Shown here: positions 49,498 to 60,534 of the stretch, piece by piece
Layout: each line of letters begins with the position of its first letter
How positions within the stretch are numbered: position 1 is the stretch's first letter
Made by a program: the position numbers and the translations under genes
The notes under the pieces: generated by a model
What the model was told of the DNA's origin: nothing
Database searches by the model: none
What the model saw: the letters and a program-made list of their open reading frames with translations, nothing else
Assembly: GCF_040939455.1 (NCBI RefSeq)
Contig: NC_134108.1
Coordinates: forward strand, 39,724,501-39,788,500
Length of the DNA stretch: 64,000 nucleotides
Source: Microcebus murinus
Lineage: Eukaryota > Chordata > Mammalia > Primates > Cheirogaleidae
Reading direction: 5' to 3'

Positions 49498-49724
49498 GAA
49501 GAAGTTATAGTCACCCAAATGTATTTATTATTAGATAATCATATGATGAAAAGGAAAATTATTAAAAAACAATTTTAAAATGAGGTTTGAAAGAGAGGAA
49601 ATATCCTCCCAATTTATCTCTTTGGAAGGCTTCAATTTTATTCTTTTCTTTAATAGTAAATGGAAAACATCATTTCCCTTTTTATCCTTGTCTCCCTCTG
49701 ACTTAATTTCTTTTTTGTTTACAG

Positions 49725-49772
49725 GCAGTATATGGAAGAACGAAGAAGAGGAAGAAAATTGATACTTAAATT
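49725..49772 (+). other. Candidate 48-bp micro-exon (unproven)
   Basis: The left boundary has a branch-point-like CTGAC, a pyrimidine tract (TTAATTTCTTTTTTGTTT) and ACAG. The right boundary is ATT followed by GTAAGT, the consensus donor. The interval is 48 bp, divisible by three, and open in one of three phases, where it would encode QYMEERRRGRKLILK with a single base left over at the 5' side and two at the 3' side. The other phases contain stops. I do not recognise the peptide. No neighbouring exon was found in the window, so it could also be a cryptic or untranslated exon, or chance. Confidence 0.35.
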
Positions 49773-50284
49773 GTAAGTAGAGGTTGTTTAGGGACAAAAA
49801 CATGAGGGGGAAATATCATTCTGCTATCTGTACTCTACCTCAATCATGAAGAAATGTTATTTTGAAAATTGCTACATTTATAATCAATGTGTTCATCCAC
49901 TCTGGATTTTCACACAATGAAATTTAAAAATATATAATGTGGGAGTTCTTTATATATGAAATATTATAAAATAAAAATTTATCAGTGGAACAGCCAAAGC
50001 AGGCCTGCCTCCTAGCTTTGGTAGCCTGAATTGGGAATAAAGGGAAGGACTCCCGCTTTCTGTCCTATAAGAGCTTCTGTAGTTTTAGAGAAATTAAAAC
50101 ATCTAAAATATTATCCAAATGATAACTAATACAGATTGCTTGCTGAATAAATAATAGCCAAAGTATATCCTGTGAGCCCAGAAGGCTTGTTCTCTTGGGT
50201 CATTCTGCCTGTTTAAATCTAATTCTCAAAATGCATAGTATATTGATTTTACAAATTGGCTTTAAAATCATCCATCCCTGAATT

Positions 50285-50495
50285 TAAGAACCAATAATAT
50301 TACTTCCCAGATATAAAAACTTGGACATTGTATATCTTCTCTAAATTTTAGCTGCCTTATTTTCAAAATAGAGATATCGATAGTAGATAGTACTAATTGG
50401 ATTTTTGAAGAGTCAAATATGATAATTGTAAAAAGGTTTATCTCAGAGCCTCACGCATAGCAAATACTCAAATAAATATTAACTTCTATCATAAT
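50285..50495 (+). repeat. MIR SINE
   Basis: 'CTTGGACATTGTATATCTTCTCTAAATTTTAGCTGCC', 'TATTTTCAAAATAGAGATATCGATAGTAGATAGTAC', 'GAAGAGTCAAATATGATAATTGTAAAAAGG' and 'CAGAGCCTCACGCATAGCAAATACTCAAATAAATATTAAC' follow the MIR core and tail order. Moderate divergence. Confidence 0.85.
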
Positions 50496-50741
50496 TAAGA
50501 TAGGATGACTCTGTTTTATTTACTGCCAGACTTGATTTCATTCCAGATGAGCCAGTACTATATGTGTAAAAGGGAAACAGATATACGTATATTGGATCAC
50601 TACAATTACATAATGGTTTAGATATCTATGCTTAGGTCAACAAATGCTTCTCAAGGAACAATTAATTATCCATTTTTAGTTTCCTTGTTCCTGAGTTATG
50701 CTATCACTTATCCAATGGTGGTCAGCCAATCAGATATATAG

Positions 50742-51159
50742 TGAATTAGTAAAGATTCTCCAGAGAAATAGAATGGAGAGGGAGAGAGAGAAAGATTGAT
50801 TTTGTGTGTGTTTATTATAAAGAATTGGATGCATGATTATGGAGGCTGGGGGATTCAGATCCAGAAGAATAGGTAGTATAGTTCCAGTCCAAGTCCAAGT
50901 CCAAAAGCAGAAGATCAACATACCAGCTCTAAGAAAGTGAGGCAGAATGAGTTAATTCTTTCTTACTCAGTCTTTTATTTTATACAGGCATTCAAAGGAT
51001 TGGACAAGGCCCACTCACATTGGAGATAGCAATCTATTTTACTCAATCTGTAAATTCAAATGTTAATCTCATCCAGAAACACACCTAGAAATAATGTTCA
51101 ATGAAATTTCTGTATATCCTGTGGCCCAGTCAAGTTGACAACACAATTAACCACCTACA
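50742..51159 (-). mobile_element. Old LTR-type repeat, antisense
   Basis: It opens TGAATTAGTAAAGATTCTCCAGAGAAATAGAA and includes 'TTTATTATAAAGAATTGGATGCATGATTATGGAGGCTGGG'. It continues 'CATTCAAAGGATTGGACAAGGCCCACTCACATTGG' and 'AAATGTTAATCTCATCCAGAAACACACC', and ends 'CCCAGTCAAGTTGACAACACAATTAACCACCTACA'. Read on the minus strand this is a common mammalian LTR-like repeat starting TGT and carrying a TTATAATAAA motif near its 3' end. I cannot name the subfamily. An AGTCCA triplication lies at about 50883-50903. No target duplication is evident. Confidence 0.6.
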
Positions 51160-51265
51160 GTAACTGGAAACCCCATATTTCCTACTATTTGCTTCCTTTC
51201 TCCCTGGCTTCTATACTCAGGGCTTATTTTTAATAAGAAATAAATCAGCTTGAAATATTCACAGT

Positions 51266-51705
51266 TGTTATGGTTTAGATGTGGTTTGTCCCTGCCAAAA
51301 CTCAGGTTGAAATTTAATTGCCAATATAACCCTGTTGGGAAATGGGGCCTAGTGAGAGGTGTTTGGGTCACGAGGATGAATCTGTCATGAACAGAGTAAT
51401 ATCATCTCATGGGAGTGAGTGAGTTCTTGTTCTTTCAGGAATAGATTAGTTGCCTGAAGAGTGGGTTTTTTATAAAGCAAAATTCCTCCTCATCTTTGGA
51501 CCCTTTCTTTGAACATACCCCTTACTCTTTCTGCTTCCCTGCCATGTCTTGAAACAGGACATGACCTTCAGCAGAAGCCAAGCAGATGCTGGTGTCATGC
51601 TCTTGGACTTCAGTCACTAGAATCATGAGCTAAATAACCTTTTTTCAGTATAAATCACCCAGCCTCAGGTATTCTCTTATAGCAATACTACAGGGGCTAA
51701 GACAC
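51266..51705 (+). mobile_element. Solo LTR, MLT1A-like (ERVL-MaLR)
   Basis: It starts TTGTTATGGTTTAGATGTGG and passes 'AATGGGGCCTAGTGAGAGGTGTTTGGGTCACGAGG' and 'GGGAGTGAGTGAGTTCTTGTTC'. It then has 'CAGCAGAAGCCAAGCAGATGCTGG' and 'AATCATGAGCTAAATAACC', ending 'CACCCAGCCTCAGGTATTCTCTTATAGCAATACTACAGGGGCTAAGACA'. This is the full MLT1A-type LTR order with TG...CA ends. Flanks CACAG and CATAG are similar and may be the 5-bp duplication. There is no internal coding region. The 74-codon minus-strand frame at 51147-51371 is incidental. Confidence 0.85.
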
Positions 51706-52204
51706 ATAGTCATGTCTTAGATTAATGTATCCTACTTAGTATTTATATGGAATTTCCATAGAAAGTGGTATTTTCTAATATATCAAATAACCATAGGCCA
51801 GTCATTTTATGAAGCAACATTTAATTGAATGTTTATTTGCACTAGACTTTCTTTGTATCAGTGAAACAGCACATCAGAGCTAAAAACGTTTTAACACATT
51901 TAAAAGACAGAGAATCTGGAAATCTTGGTTATTCAGATTATATGCAAAATATTCACTTTTGGATCTTTTGGAAAAAAATCTGCATCCCAAATAGTTGGCT
52001 TTCAATTTATCAGATATGAAAATTAAAAGAAACTAATTGATATTAAAAATGAGCCTTTGATGAATATAAGCTGGAGTAAAAATGTAGTGAATTCAAAATT
52101 TATGAATTCAGATCAAATATTCACTTATTTGTGAAATGGTAGTTTATTTCATTTAATAGTACATATATTTTTTATATATTCTTAACAAATGTTTTAGATT
52201 TATA

Positions 52205-52395
52205 ACATTTTAGAGATGTACTAGAAAGGGAGTTTTAGTAGCAGTCTAATTTAATTCCCTCATTTTGCAATATAATAGGTAAATCTTAGAGATTTATGAG
52301 AGATGCCCTAGGTCACAAAATGAACTTGAGGCAGAGCCTAAATTGTCATCTACACCACCTGATTACCAATTTTGTATTCTTCCCATTATGTAATA
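52205..52395 (+). repeat. MIR SINE
   Basis: 'TTAATTCCCTCATTTTGCAATATAATAGG', 'TGAGAGATGCCCTAGGTCACAAAATGAAC', 'GAGGCAGAGCCTAAATTGTC' and 'TACACCACCTGATTACC' follow the MIR half that runs from 'cccattttacagatgagg' to 'actacaccacgctgcc'. Confidence 0.75.
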
Positions 52396-52675
52396 CTCAT
52401 AATGAGAGGATAGAGATGATCATTCCTGACGTTTCAGAAAGGATAATGATTCCAACATAGTTTCATGGTTCTTAGTCATCAATCTCACTAACTGTTGCCA
52501 AACTTTTCAGGGGAGTTGCTATTATAGAAGCAGCATTTATACTAAAAATTCCAACCATAACCATAGTTGTTTTTCAGAAGGAATGGAAATAGAGAACATG
52601 TCCTATGTCATAAAGGCATTACCTAAGATTATCTAAGATCATTGCAATATTATGAGAACATTTCCTGGGTCACCA

Positions 52676-52809
52676 GAAAAGCCTAAGATCCTAAATTTTC
52701 TGTTAGCCATATTATTCATTATCTTTTCCTCTTGATATATTTACCTGAGAGATTCACAGCTCTCACAATTACAAAGGCATGATCTAATTATTAGGATCTT
52801 AGGCTTTTC
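52676..52809. repeat. 19-bp perfect inverted repeat with 96-bp spacer
   Basis: GAAAAGCCTAAGATCCTAA (52676-52694) is perfectly complementary to TTAGGATCTTAGGCTTTTC (52791-52809). The spacer is AT-rich and not self-complementary. It could be a small DNA element or an inverted duplication. No target duplication flanks it. Confidence 0.85.
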
Positions 52810-53383
52810 CTAATATTCTCTAATATAAAGACAGGAAAGAGAATAAAATGACTAAATGAAAACTGATTCACAATAGAGTAGTCAAACTTAATTGAAAATG
52901 ATAATAGGAAAATGAGAAATGGACCCAACTGAAGAGAATGAACAAAAGACAATGGGACCACAGCTTAGAAATAAAATCATAGAATACTATACTTGTAGCT
53001 CAGAAAAAGCCCACCCAGAATCTTAAAGTGTCCCACCAGGACAATTAAGGACAGATGGTTTTCAGATCTTTTCCAAATGTTTATTGATAGGAGAATTTAT
53101 CTAAAATTTCTATTTTTAATGTTTATCAATTTCTAATATAAGGAAATATGCTATTAACCCAACTCACTGCATTCATAATTTTTTACTCCTTTTTTAGTAT
53201 TTAAATGAAAATCTCTTTATGTTATTCATATAACAGATAATTGAATGATCCTTCCTGTATTCAACTTGCATAGAATAAATAAAACTTTGTTAATTAGTCC
53301 TTATTTGTATTAAATCCACTAAATACAAGAATCTTTCTAGGAAATGCTTTTTATTTATTATAACTAAGCAAATTTTACTGTAA

Positions 53384-53425
53384 CTCATGAGAGGCAACTA
53401 TGATTTGTATCAAAGTGTTAAAATG
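53384..53425 (+). repeat. Copy 1 of 42-bp exact direct repeat
   Basis: The block begins CTCATGAGAGGCAACTATG and ends CAAAGTGTTAAAATG. It is identical to 54365-54406; flanking bases diverge at once on both sides. Confidence 0.95.
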
Positions 53426-54364
53426 TTAAGTCTTCCAATGAAGCAAATATTTAAATAAAGGCCTAATTGGATGGTTGGAAATAATTGAAGAACTTTATGT
53501 GGGTTCATTTCTTTACTTTTTTATTTATAAAATATTTTTTGAGGGGTTACTAAGAATAGACTACTAGAGAAAAATATGGCAAATATAAACATAAATAAGT
53601 TTTGTTTCTTTGTATAGTAAGATAATAACATAAAATATTTAAAATGTATACACAGAGGAGAAGATAGAGCTGACTACAGAAGGAAAAACAATCCTTTCTG
53701 AGAGGACCAGGTAAGAATTTTAAGTACAATAGAAGGTGATATAGGATTTCAAAAAGTTAAAATAAATGTCCCAGATATATTAGGAAAAAGAAACAACACA
53801 CATAAAATTAAACACATAGTCAAGAAATGTGATTTTTTTTTGTTTTGTTAAGTCCTGTTCAGTGAATGATATCTTTCAATTTTGATATTTAAGTTTTTTT
53901 AAATTCTTGAAAAATTTTAAATATTATCTCTAAATATTTCTTTTCTCTGGTTATGTACAGTTGTTTTTCCCAAAATTCTTCTAAGATAAAATAGAAACTT
54001 CTTAATTTGTTATTCATACCTTTCAACTTTCAGTACTTGTCATATTTTTAATCTTTTTGATATGTTCTGTGGTACATCTTCCTTTATAAATTCTAGTACC
54101 TAATTTTCTCTTCAGGATTGTCTCTAGTACTATTTATTTCATATTATAATTTTTTTCAGATATTATTTTCATTTCCAAGATTTCTAAGAAAAAAAGATTG
54201 TATGCATTTTGTTTCTACTGTCTTGACTGGAAACTCTCATTCTAGGCTTGCTCTAGGGCACTGCTACTCCTATTTGGTCATTTCAAATCCTATAAAAGTC
54301 ACATGTTTTGTTAAGGTCACTATGAATTATTGCCCTGTTCTCTGATATGTCATCAAACATTTTC

Positions 54365-54406
54365 CTCATGAGAGGCAACTATGATTTGTATCAAAGTGTT
54401 AAAATG
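54365..54406 (+). repeat. Copy 2 of 42-bp exact direct repeat
   Basis: Identical to 53384-53425, 981 bp downstream. It is preceded by TTTTC and followed by ATGACCAATG. No A-tail or inverted ends are associated with either copy. Confidence 0.95.
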
Positions 54407-55412
54407 ATGACCAATGCTTTTTGTTTCAATTCATTAAAAAATAACAACATACAAAGAAGTTGATTCTATTAAGTTATTCATCATGTCCCTATCGTGTTGA
54501 GGCTGACATTTTAATGGGTATTATGCCCATACGTTTTTATTAACTTTATGCAGAAAATTAAATCAGAAAATGTTTAAAAATCCAGACATTGTAACAGACA
54601 TATTTTATTCTTTAAAAATATTAAATAATTATATTATAGACACTGAACTCATAAGCAGAGTTTAAGGAAAATGACATTGTATAAAATTTGCTTGAGTACA
54701 GTCATATCCAGTGACTCATACAGTTGTGCCATCTAACCTCTGTTCTTAAAAACAAGCCCTCAGAAGGTCACTGCAACCTTAAATGATGTTGATTTTCTTC
54801 AGATTATGCTATAACTTGACAGGAGCCATAAGAAGGCCACATGGTAAATGATATATCTTGGTTACTAATGTCCTTTTCTGCTGGTACTCAGACAGCTCTT
54901 GTCAAAGCTCCTAGACCGGATATGCTTTCTTACTTTACTAAAGGGTAATCTGAAAATGCTATCCATATTGCTACGAAAAAAAGTCCTAGAATTTTTGGAA
55001 AACACACACACATTATAGGAAGGCCTCTTTTTAAAAATCTTCTGTTACTATAGTATATACACACAAAGTTTAATCTGTAAACATTGTGTTTTTTGGTTGA
55101 GGAATTTTTCTTTGTTGTGTTTGCCTGTTTTTACTTATATAACATAAGCTTGTAAGTACACCAGAAGATAGCTGGGTACTATTTTTTTCCAATGAAACAT
55201 TTAGCAGAAAGAAATGTAAATGATTAAGATTTTTTTTCTGGTTTACAGAAAGCATTTAAAAACACTAACATATATATTTATTTGTCAGGTTTATCATTTG
55301 TCTTCAGACTTTAAAAATCGAAATGATCAAAAAGCCCATTTAAAATATTATTGAAAAATTTCTTAGTATAATTTTTAAATAAATGATTATTTGAAAAGTC
55401 AAGCAGACAGAA

Positions 55413-55564
55413 GTGAGTAGGAGGGGATGGGTATATGCACACCTAATGAGTGCGGTGTGCACCGTCTGGGGGATGGACACTCTTAAAGCTCTAACTCGGG
55501 TGGGGCAAGGGCAATATACATAACCTAAACATTTGTACCCCCATAATATGTTGAAATAAAAAAA
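55413..55564 (+). mobile_element. Very short 5'-truncated L1 with target duplication
   Basis: Only the lemur-type L1 3' UTR is present: GTAGGAGGGGATGGGTATATG, GTCTGGGGGATGGACAC, GGGTGGGGCAAGGGC, and the end TATGTTGAAATAAAAAAAA with its AATAAA signal. Probable target duplication: ATTATTTGAAAAGTC (55388-55402) and ATTATTAGAAAAAGTC (55565-55580). About a dozen bases between the left duplication and recognisable L1 are unassigned. Confidence 0.92.
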
Positions 55565-55780
55565 ATTATTAGAAAAAGTCCTTACTACAAAAGCCTTTAC
55601 TTTCTATGTGGATAGGACACACCTTTGGGCAATTTTTTTTTCGTCATAAGAAAGATGAGACTTCACATTTTTTAACATCCCAAGCTCTTATAATATCTTT
55701 AGCCTTAAGAATGTAAAAATCTTTGATGCTAGTAATACTTGCATTCATTTTTTATACCCTAAACAGGGTTAGGTAAAGTT

Positions 55781-55820
55781 GTGCAAAATATATGCTGTTT
55801 GTGCAAAATATATGATGAAT
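55781..55820 (+). repeat. 20-bp tandem duplication
   Basis: GTGCAAAATATATGCTGTTT is followed directly by GTGCAAAATATATGATGAAT; the first 15 bases are identical. Confidence 0.88.
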
Positions 55821-56631
55821 TGAACAAGGGAAATAAACTTCCAGTTTACTCCTTTATTCAAACATAATGAATGTGTTTCATACTAATGTGATATCTTAAG
55901 AAAAATGTAAAAGAGAACATTTCTCTTATTTTAAGAGAAAATTAATCATCCAGTAATAAAGTTAATTGCTGCCAAATAGGTTACAAGGTGAGTTTTTCAG
56001 AAGAAATAATTAATTCCTAAAAAGCTTACAGATATTTTAAAATAATGTGCCTCAAAAATTGCATGTCATAGGATTATTGTAAAGTAACAACAATATTTTA
56101 TATACAAATGATACTAGAAGGAACTTTAGATATCTTCTAGTCTCATATCAAGCGCCTGGAAGATCTATCTTTAATTTGAACTGACACATCAATTGAACAT
56201 TTCTGAGAGGTCAAATTAGATTTTGGTAAAGAAAGAAAGTGTGATGAATAATTATGATTGCACTTTATGTTTATATAGCAATACGTACTATTTAATCTCC
56301 TTTTATATCTATAGTTCTAGAACAGAATACAAAGATTTCATAACATCAAAATTATGACCCAGCTTTTTATCTTGCATTTATTCACACTATGCAGCTTACA
56401 TGCCTGCCATACTGGGTATCTCTTCCTGAAAATGCTAGGAATTCTCAAGAAAATTATTACATGACTCAAAAATCAGATTTATGTAAACAGTATTATCTGT
56501 ATAACTAAATATCATTTCTCAATATAAGTAGTGATTTGACATATTTGTTCTGATTTTTATAACAACAGAAACCAAATAAAGGATCATTCAAATAAATAAA
56601 ATTTCACATTAAATATATTCCCTAATGTAGT

Positions 56632-56680
<49 letters not shown>

Positions 56681-57585
56681 AATGTAAAGATAACATTTTG
56701 AGATCTTTCATTGAAACTGGAAATATAACAGTGACTGTTTTAATATGTCTTTGCTTCTACCCACTGTCGATATTCAAGCAGTATCTACGTAGTTACTGCT
56801 CTGGATGCTGTGATAAGAATTTCTGAAAGAAAAAGGATGGAATTATAAAGAATGACAGTTATTGTTACTCTCCATTTTTTAAAAAATTATGATTCCAGTA
56901 ACTCTACTTTGCTAGTAGGTAGAAAGCCATTCTATATTCTTTACTATGGATAACATTTATGATCATAAGTAAAATATCTACGATTTTGGTTTTATAAGAA
57001 TTTCATTCCAATTGATGCAAAGTACTTAGGTAATAGTACTTTGAGTACTATTGAGTGCCACACAAATTTTGAGACTTCATTAAGTTTTTTTCATTTTGTC
57101 ATTACTAATAACTACATTAAGTTTCCTTTGATGTATATTTATTTAAGATACTCCTTCACCAAATTTCAGGATAGTCAATGATCTGAACCAATACCATTTA
57201 AGATAATTTTGGTTATAAAACAGAAAAAAATGCTCTCTAAGAAAGTAAAAGCATCCTTTATGATCAAAGGTGAACTGCTATTTCAAATATTATTAAATTG
57301 GGTGCCATGATTTGGGGAAATAAGTAACTAATGTGTTAAGTTGTATAATTTCCATTTTTTCACACAAAACAGACTGTGCAAACATTTTCTTAAGTGTGGG
57401 AGGGTGGGGCTGGCAGAGAGGAGAGCCTTCTAAGTCTCTCAGGACAATGGTGACTTGAGTATAACGTGGCTGCCTACTATGAGTCTTCACATATCTTCCA
57501 AAACAAAATACAGCTGCAAGCATCATTAAAACAACACCAAAAATCGTACCTTTAGCATAAGTAGGAGACAGAAACACTTGAAACT
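55821..57585. other. Unannotated AT-rich sequence
   Basis: No gene recognised apart from the AT dinucleotide repeat at 56634-56677. The minus-strand frame 57293-57577 (94 codons) has one hydrophobic, membrane-like segment (GTIFGVVLMMLAAVFCFG), but no homologue that I know and no clear splice context. Confidence 0.5.
56634..56677 (+). repeat. (AT)22 microsatellite
   Basis: An uninterrupted alternating AT run of 44 bp. Perfect repeats of this length are normally length-polymorphic. Confidence 0.97.
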
Positions 57586-57589
57586 ATAT

Positions 57590-57975
57590 ATACAATATAA
57601 ATAGAAATAGAGAACATGTTAATAATTGCCAGGGATTAGCAATTGAGATGGAGGGAGGATGATTTAGTTATAAAAAGAAAACGCAGAGAAATATTTTTGA
57701 TGGAACTGTTCAGTGTAGAAACATACATATGATAAAATTATGTATAATAAAAAACACATATACACAAATAAGTACAAGTAAAACTAGAAATGTCTGAATA
57801 AGATCAGTGGATTGTGTCGATCTCAATACCCTGGTCATGATATTGTAATATACTTTTGTGAAATGTTGCCATTGGAGGAAATTGGGAAATATTACACAGG
57901 CTTTTTCCGTATTGTTTTTTAAAATTATGTATAACTATGCAATGATCTCAATAAAAAATTCAATTTAAAAAATGA
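57590..57975 (+). mobile_element. Old L1 (L1M-type) 3' end
   Basis: 'AATTGCCAGGGATTAGCAATTGAGATGGAGGG', 'GGTCATGATATTGTAATATACTTTTGTGAAATGTTGCCATTGGAGGAAATTGGG' and 'CTTTTTCCGTATTG' end in 'GCAATGATCTCAATAAAAAATTCAATTTAAAAAATG'. This is the 3' UTR ending of ancient L1 subfamilies with an AATAAA signal. It has no coding part. Confidence 0.72.
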
Positions 57976-58089
57976 ACCAATGAAGAAAGATATACAAGTA
58001 CTAACCAAAAGAAGAATGAAGCAGCTATATTAATTTCATGTAATGTAACCTATGGAATAAAAATGAATGCCAGGGATAAAGAATCACAA

Positions 58090-59600
58090 TATGATAGAGT
58101 ACTTTTAGTATCAAAATGTGAAAGAAATGGGTAGGAAGCATTATTGGTCAGAGGGAGAACAAGTAGGCCTACTTGATGAAGATATCTGGAGTGCATTTTG
58201 CCCATCATATTTATGCTGCATCAGGATGATAAGGCCTGGACTTTATGCCTCCCTTTGTTCAGTAATGAGATGCAGGCTGCCCCCAAAAGATTTAACCTCA
58301 GATCACACAGTTTCCTGCAGTTGAGGCAGATGCTGAAGACACTCTGGCTATCTGCAGATTGTATTTTATACAGCTGAGCAGCAAGTTTCATGACTACATA
58401 CTCCATACTCAAGGCCATGTAAATCTACTCTAGCAAAGTCAACACATCTGGCACAGCAGCTATGATTGGAGGCATTACTTATTTGAGATTTCACATCTAC
58501 AATCATCTTCTAGGATCTTTCTAGTTTTCTGCATGGACCAGAATGATAAACAGAAATATAAGGGGACCACCAACCTGGTATCCTTTACATCCTTGATGGT
58601 GTAACTAATCTCTGTCATTACCACTCCCCTATCGCTCCCTCCCCACTCTCCAACCCAGCACACACACAGTATGTGCAGTATTGTTTCTGGTTTAACTAAC
58701 ATTGTGGGATGGGGTGAGATAGTTTTCAAGATTTGCATTTGACCTGCCTCAGTATAAAAGCTCTCACCTGACAAAGCAAGGATCCCATGTGGAAGCTTAA
58801 TCAAGTGTTAAATATGTCAATCCAAATTCTGAATTTGGAGATCAGGAAAAAAACTACCAGTGGGTCTGTGGATCTCGTAGACCACCATATGGTCAACATT
58901 GGCTAAGATTTCATTCACTGTCTAGCCCCATATACTCACACTCTAACAAGAGCACCACGGTCTTGGTCTTAAGGTATCAAAGTCAACTCAGAATCTCTAT
59001 TTAACAGTCCTCAAATTGTCTGGGTATTCAGGTATTCACCCTTCTCCAGTGCACTGTGACCTAAGTAAATGGTCCTAGGCCCTTTGGGGGAAGGACTGAG
59101 ATAATCATTGCCAAATGTAATTGCCATGATGTTATAAACCAGCCCTTCTGTTGAATTGATTCCAGGTCTAAAAATTAGCCTACATTCAGAAATGAATAAG
59201 TGATCATGGATTTCAATGAGATAATTGCCTTCAAATTCCTTTTTATCCATCCTTGATTCATTCTGTTTGTATAATCTGGGTGATGTTCTGCTTTTATCTA
59301 TCCATATACTTTTTTTCGCCTGAGAATACTATGTTCTAGGATCCTTCTATGTAATTCTCGGCAGGTCAGACTCCCTTGACTTATACTCTGACCTTTCCAA
59401 TATTATAATAATTGCCACTCCTGGCTTCTGCCATTTAGCTTTGACACCTGTCATTGCCCAGTAACAGGATGCAGACTGCCCAAAAGGATTTGACCTCAGG
59501 AGGTTTTAGAGTCCTATCCTTCTTACTGCAATCACTGAATAAATTCTGTAACAGCTATAATCTGCAGAGGGAAGCTTTTTAATAATGCTGGGGCCCTCTT
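58090..59600. other. Unrecognised GC-richer region, possibly an old element
   Basis: Composition is noticeably less AT-rich than the flanks. Open minus-strand frames of 109, 79 and 65 codons cluster here (58475-58804, 59011-59250, 58221-58418). A 42-bp motif at 58260-58301 recurs at about 80% identity at 59459-59499. These traits suggest a decayed multi-domain element, perhaps the interior of an endogenous retroviral copy read on the minus strand, but I recognise no diagnostic motif. It could also be a non-repetitive segment. Confidence 0.4.
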
Positions 59601-60303
59601 GCCTTCCTTATTATTTTTTCATAAGATGTATACTTTGGTCTCTACCATAGCACATAGTCACGGGGAGAGTTGTCTGGGCCTACAGAGCATATAGATTTCA
59701 GCTGCCCACTTCTCTGAGCCTTTTAATCCCTACCTCCACCCTCTGCCACAACTTCCCTGAGCATGGGCTGTTACTTTTCCTTTATCTTTATGAATCATTA
59801 TACTAGTGAGGCTGTATCAAAGTATACTTTTTAAATTGTATTAACTTCTTTTATTACATTAGCCCACTAACTTCTCTGATATTTTTATTGTTAAAGGCCT
59901 TTCCTCCTTTAGGTTTGTCTGTTTTCTGTGAAAATAATTCTTTAGTATTCTAACTCAGCTTAAATTTTACTGACATGCTTCTTATGTGTCTTTGGGGATC
60001 CTCTGTTGCTCCTTTCCGAGTATCTGAGGACATTATTAATACCTTGACTATTCCATTTGCTTAATCACAGCCTGAGCTCTATTCCCTTTCCTATGAGTAA
60101 AATTGTTCTATTGACCCTCCTCCCTTACCATTTGTTCCCTTAAACATGCAAAAGAAATTATGTATATGCAGTGCTGGAAAAATAAGCAAACAATAAAAAA
60201 TAAAAGACAAATCTTGAAATAAATAAGTTTTTAATAAACAAATATTCTTCCTCCATGTTTATAATACTCTTTGCTTTCCCTGTTATTTAAAGAAAAATAT
60301 ATA
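59601..60303. other. Unannotated sequence
   Basis: Pyrimidine-rich on the plus strand, with no recognised gene or repeat. It may be a continuation of the region to the left. Confidence 0.45.
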
Positions 60304-60311
60304 CCATATAA

Positions 60312-60534
60312 CAGCCATCCTCAAACTACGGCCCGGGAGCCACATGTGGCCCGCCGAGGACATTTATCTGGCCTACTGGGTGTTTTTGCCACCGCTGCCT
60401 GTCCTGCTTAGCAGCCGACTTGTCCTGGGCCCACAGTGCGCATGTGTGGAATGTGCGCCGCACTCTCCTACGGCCCTCCAAACGGTCTGAGGGACAGTGA
60501 ACTGGCCCCCTGTTTAAAAAGTTTGAGGACCCCT
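60312..60534 (-). mobile_element. Non-autonomous hAT element (OC1-like)
   Basis: The ends are inverted: CAGCCATCCTCAAACT at 60312 and AGTTTGAGGACCCCT at 60520-60534, the reverse complement of AGGGGTCCTCAAACT. The subterminal GGCCCG and GGCCAGTTCACTGTCCC segments and strong GC content contrast with the AT-rich surroundings. CAG...TCCTCAAACT ends are a hAT hallmark. From memory the right end closely resembles the OposCharlie (OC1) group, which spread patchily among mammals. The flanks CCATATAA (60304-60311) and TCATAAAG (60535-60542) match at five of eight bases, a weak 8-bp duplication. There is no transposase, and the 70-codon minus-strand frame is incidental. Confidence 0.8.

Larger units (their letters stand above)
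48546..50280. other. Unannotated AT-rich sequence with an exon-like island
   Basis: Nothing repeated is recognised except the second 27-bp copy (49471-49497). An interval with strong splice signals lies at 49725-49772. The two overlapping opposite-strand frames at 49531-49803 and 49580-49762 are not convincing by themselves. Confidence 0.5.
52810..55400. other. Unannotated AT-rich sequence with a 42-bp duplicate
   Basis: Very AT-rich with no gene or repeat family recognised. Two identical 42-bp blocks lie at 53384-53425 and 54365-54406. The 75-codon frame at 54118-54345 is hydrophobic and has no recognised family. Confidence 0.55.

Noticed and set aside
57293..57577. 94-codon minus-strand frame with a membrane-like hydrophobic segment
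   Set aside because: Hydrophobic stretches arise readily from T-rich DNA. No start context, splice donor or family similarity could be identified.
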